The notes below the pieces were generated by a model that did not search any database, was not told the origin of the DNA, and saw only the letters and a list, made by a program, of their open reading frames with translations. DNA of 8,181 bases from JAUXLW01 sp964195005 (GTDB lineage Bacteria > Actinomycetota > Acidimicrobiia > Spongiisociales > SHLN01). The DNA lies in contig CAXMOO010000002.1 of NCBI GenBank assembly GCA_964195005.1, positions 1 through 8,181 on the forward strand, read 5' to 3'. Both the position numbers and the translations under genes were made by a program. Positions 6,415-8,181 of this stretch are shown here, piece after piece; the first letter of the stretch is position 1; every line of letters begins with the position of its first letter.

Positions 6415-6906
6415 ATGGGCAAGAGAGGTGCATTAGGGGCCGCGGCCCTGGGGACGGCGTTAATCGGGTTCGGTTTGCTGCGTAACCGGGTGCGCCGGTT
6501 TGAGGTCATTGAAAACTCGATGACCCCGGCTTTGCGGCCGGGAGATTTCGTGCTCGCCAGCCGCCTCGACAGTGCGCCGTTGCGGGGCGACATGGTGGTC
6601 TTCCCTCATCCCGCCAAGCCATCTCTATCGATGATCAAGCGGGTCGTAGGGGTGCCTACCGAGACGGTGACGGTGAGCGGGGGTCGGGTAGTGGCCAACG
6701 ACCATGTCGTCGCCGAACCGTGGGCCCAGGGCGCGTTGGCAGGGGACTTCCACTGGACCCTCGACAGCCGGCACGTGATCGTGTTGTCCGACAACCGCAG
6801 CCTGCCCACTGAAGACAGCCGGGATCTGGGGCCGGTGCCGCTCACAGATTTCTGGCGGGTCGGATTCCGCTACTGGCCGCCGACGAGAATTGGAGGCGTG
6901 CGCTAG
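6415..6906 (+). CDS. sodX: Nickel-type superoxide dismutase maturation protease (signal peptidase S26 family)
   Basis: SodX is a small signal-peptidase-like protein thought to clip the SodN leader and free the His1-Cys2 nickel ligand. At 163 residues it has one N-terminal hydrophobic segment (about 6-22) and the S26 catalytic dyad. Ser35 lies in E-N-S-M-T-P, followed by L-R-P-G-D (box B), and Lys75 lies in M-I-K-R-V-V-G (box D). S-D-N-R-S (125-129) with D-S-R-D-L-G-P-V (134-141) is the box E region, where the standard Gly-Asp-Asn-Arg begins with Ser. The divergent sodN gene is the normal neighbour and makes general signal peptidase I a less likely reading. A purine-rich AAGGCGG (6403-6409) serves as ribosome binding site. 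The gene ends in a CTAG shared with the stop of the opposing nitroreductase gene. Confidence 0.93.
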   Translation: MGKRGALGAAALGTALIGFGLLRNRVRRFEVIENSMTPALRPGDFVLASRLDSAPLRGDMVVFPHPAKPSLSMIKRVVGVPTETVTVSGGRVVANDHVVAEPWAQGALAGDFHWTLDSRHVIVLSDNRSLPTEDSRDLGPVPLTDFWRVGFRYWPPTRIGGVR

Positions 6907-7421
6907 CCGTCACGCCAGCGATTGCGGACAATCAGCTCCTCGAGCGGTTTGCGGCCGCCGTAGATCCCGCCGACACGGCCGGCAGCCTCAGCTTCGGAGT
7001 CGGGGTAACCGAAACACAGTGCGTAGCGGGCTTCATGGCCCGGCGGGAGACCCAGCACCTGGTTGGCAGCGTCGGTGTCGTGCAAAGTGACGGGACAGGA
7101 GCCCACTCCAATGGCAGAAGCGGCCAGCATCATGTTCTGTGCCACCCGGCCGATGTCGAACTCGTAGCCGCCGGGTAGGCGAACGGGCACTATCACGAGC
7201 CTTGCGTCTCGCAACGGTTGTGTGAAAGAGCCTGTGTCGGCCAGGCGCTGCTGCACTTCGGGGTCGTCGACCACGAGAAACGCCCAGTCTTGTCGATTCT
7301 TGGCACTTCCCGTCCAACGGCCGACCTCGAGAATCGTGTTGGCGACATCATTGGAAACCGGCTCCGGTAGATAGCGGCGCACCACACGCAAATCGCTGAC
7401 GAGTTTGGCTAGATCATTCAT
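6903..7421 (-). CDS. Nitroreductase-family FMN oxidoreductase
   Basis: This 172-residue protein belongs to the NAD(P)H-dependent, FMN-binding nitroreductase fold, which normally acts as a cytoplasmic homodimer. R-V-V-R-R-Y-L-P-E-P-V (12-22) is the typical N-terminal phosphate-binding segment (R-S-x-R-x-F/Y-x-x-x-P-V). W-T-G-S-A-K-N-R-Q-D-W (36-46) matches the A-P-S-x-x-N-x-Q-x-W element, and G-R-V-A-Q-N-M-M-L-A-A-x-A-I-G-V-G-S (91-108) is the core dimer helix. G-R-K-P-L-E-E-L-I (156-164) is the usual C-terminal FMN-contacting motif. The physiological substrate cannot be told: nitro compounds, quinones or a biosynthetic intermediate are possible. The start has no Shine-Dalgarno but a -10 box lies six bases upstream. 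It converges on sodX with a four-base overlap. Confidence 0.93.
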   Translation of the reverse strand: MNDLAKLVSDLRVVRRYLPEPVSNDVANTILEVGRWTGSAKNRQDWAFLVVDDPEVQQRLADTGSFTQPLRDARLVIVPVRLPGGYEFDIGRVAQNMMLAASAIGVGSCPVTLHDTDAANQVLGLPPGHEARYALCFGYPDSEAEAAGRVGGIYGGRKPLEELIVRNRWRDG

Positions 7422-7427
7422 CCTGCC

Positions 7428-7433
7428 ACCTTA
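7428..7433 (-). promoter_or_regulatory. Candidate -10 box (TAAGGT) for leaderless nitroreductase gene
   Basis: On the minus strand TAAGGT is followed by six bases and then the ATG at 7421. The six bases, GGCAGG, abut the ATG and are too close to act as a Shine-Dalgarno. This fits a leaderless transcript and matches the geometry at 122-127 and 4378-4383. Confidence 0.5.
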
Positions 7434-7446
7434 GGCAATGACACTT

Positions 7447-7499
7447 ATCTTCTCTCGGCCGAAGCTTCTCTTTCGATTCATCAAGGGCCGAGAGAAGAT
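7447..7499. terminator. Strong hairpin: perfect 14-bp stem with 25-nt loop
   Basis: Positions 7447-7460 and 7486-7499 are perfect reverse complements (14 bp), and the loop contains the palindrome GAAGCTTC (7461-7468). The hairpin lies 131 nt past the stop of the minus-strand gene on its right and just upstream of the nitroreductase -10 box. It could terminate the incoming transcript, although no T-run follows on either strand. Its left arm also covers the -35 region of the nitroreductase promoter, so a regulatory role is possible. Confidence 0.5.
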
Positions 7500-7598
7500 C
7501 TGCTCCCGCCCCGACATGGTCCGCCCAAGGCCTCGGGCGCAGCCCTCGGCCCTCGAGAACCACACGGCCCGCGGCCAAAGCCAGCTTCTGAGCCTCTC

Positions 7599-7626
7599 TT
7601 GCTGATTGCTGATTGCTGAATTGCTA
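7599..7626. repeat. Tandem repeat, three copies of TTGCTGA plus a partial fourth
   Basis: TTGCTGA occurs three times head to tail at 7599-7619, followed after one A by TTGCTA (7621-7626). It sits four bases past the stop of the minus-strand gene that ends at 7631, within the roughly 200-bp stretch 7434-7630 where I see no convincing gene. It resembles a slippage-generated short tandem repeat. No function is evident. Confidence 0.75.
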
Positions 7627-7630
7627 TAGC

Positions 7631-8181
7631 TCACTTGCGATGCATCGAGTAATGCAGGGTCAGGAACCGGATCCCCCCGAGATAGAACCGATGGTCGGTC
7701 TCGAGGTCACCACTCTTCAGATACACCTCAACTTCTTCATCGAACAACCCGAGGCGGAGCGTGGTAGCTCCCTTGGAGGGCTCGATGGCGCTCAAATAGT
7801 GACCGCAGAAATCGTGATCGGCCTTCGAGGAAAGCAGGAGCCCTCCCTCGACAAGATTCGAGGGTGAGAGCACAACTGTGATATTGGAGTCCGGGAGTGG
7901 AAATCCGACGGCCACGTAGCCGCGGTTCTCCTGGCGAGTCGTTGTGTAGATCCCAACGTAGATCGGAGCCCCGGTGTCCTCGAACACTCGAATCCAGGCA
8001 CGGATCGGATCCCGCCCCGGCGCGGTTGCAACGTCCACGTAACTCACCATGCCGCGCTGTGCCTCTCGCTGGCTATAGGGGACGTTCACCTGGTCGACTT
8101 TGAGGGAGACAAGTCGTCGAAACACCCAGTAGGGCCCCAGCATCCACCATCTCCACTCCGGCACAATGTCGAGCCTGAAAC
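7631..8181 (-). CDS. Unrecognised protein, C-terminal part (runs off the right edge)
   Basis: I do not recognise this family. The minus-strand frame is open from the window edge to a TGA at 7633-7631 and shows the neighbours' preference for G/C in third codon positions, so it is very likely real. A GTG at 8164 and an ATG at 8143 are possible starts, but neither has a good ribosome binding site or -10 box. The frame continues without a stop to the edge, so the gene is probably partial. The visible 180 or so residues begin with an aromatic patch (P-E-W-R-W-W-M-L-G-P-Y-W). The rest appears rich in beta strands, with repeated short hydrophobic runs such as A-W-I-R-V-F, Y-V-A-V-G-F and I-T-V-V-L. 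There is one Cys and no signal peptide or membrane helix in view. It may be a beta-barrel or beta-sandwich domain. Confidence 0.7.
   Translation of the reverse strand, partial: FRLDIVPEWRWWMLGPYWVFRRLVSLKVDQVNVPYSQREAQRGMVSYVDVATAPGRDPIRAWIRVFEDTGAPIYVGIYTTTRQENRGYVAVGFPLPDSNITVVLSPSNLVEGGLLLSSKADHDFCGHYLSAIEPSKGATTLRLGLFDEEVEVYLKSGDLETDHRFYLGGIRFLTLHYSMHRK

Noticed and set aside
7414..7623. Minus-strand 69-codon open stretch ending inside the nitroreductase start
   Set aside because: It has no ATG and no ribosome binding site; the only starts are TTG and GTG. It contains both the tandem repeat and the hairpin, and looks like chance openness in GC-rich DNA.
7431..7634. Minus-strand 67-residue frame across the intergenic region
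   Set aside because: The peptide is rich in Arg and Trp, begins inside the previous gene's end, runs through the tandem repeat and hairpin, and has no ribosome binding site or conserved-looking motif.
1..8181. tRNA, rRNA, CRISPR, insertion sequence or attachment site
   Set aside because: I saw no cloverleaf, regularly spaced repeat array, transposase motif or flanking terminal repeats anywhere in the window.

Overview
The window is GC-rich, densely packed bacterial DNA carrying seven complete genes that can be named to family level, one gene running off the right edge, and a possible gene fragment at the left edge. The content points to an actinobacterium, perhaps of an Acidimicrobiia-like lineage, although the lineage is an inference. 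Three things suggest it: high GC with G/C-ending codons, a nickel superoxide dismutase paired with its dedicated protease (common in Actinomycetota and cyanobacteria), and genes whose start codons follow a TAnnnT -10 box by six bases with no Shine-Dalgarno, the mark of leaderless transcripts.

Layout. (1) Positions 1-121 hold a minus-strand reading frame with a helicase-like motif, possibly the broken end of a gene lying to the left. (2) Positions 137-3622 are one plus-strand operon of four overlapping genes, ATPase-permease-ATPase-permease, forming one or two ABC-2 type exporters of unknown substrate. (3) Positions 3666-4349 encode a small membrane protein in which three YgjV/PQ-loop-like helices are fused to a GNAT-like acyltransferase domain. 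(4) Positions 4390-5925 encode a MurJ/MviN-family flippase that lacks several charged residues important in the E. coli enzyme. (5) Positions 5927-6906 are a divergent pair: sodN (nickel superoxide dismutase, minus) and sodX (its S26-family processing peptidase, plus), separated by 59 bp containing a perfect 6-bp inverted repeat. (6) A nitroreductase-family gene (6903-7421, minus) meets sodX tail to tail. (7) A roughly 200-bp non-coding stretch carries a strong hairpin and a 7-bp tandem repeat, followed by the 3' part of an unrecognised minus-strand gene (7631 to the right edge).

How they fit together. SodX is expected to remove the short SodN leader and expose the N-terminal His-Cys-x-x-Pro-Cys nickel hook, so these two genes form one functional unit. 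The four ABC genes form another. Both tail-to-tail junctions (murJ/sodN and sodX/nitroreductase) have essentially no spacer, so read-through antisense RNA is likely at each. No RNA genes, CRISPR array or complete mobile element were seen. I did not find a clear new multi-gene defence or biosynthetic system. The least described items are the membrane-GNAT fusion, the MurJ variant, the left-edge helicase-like fragment and the right-edge unknown gene.
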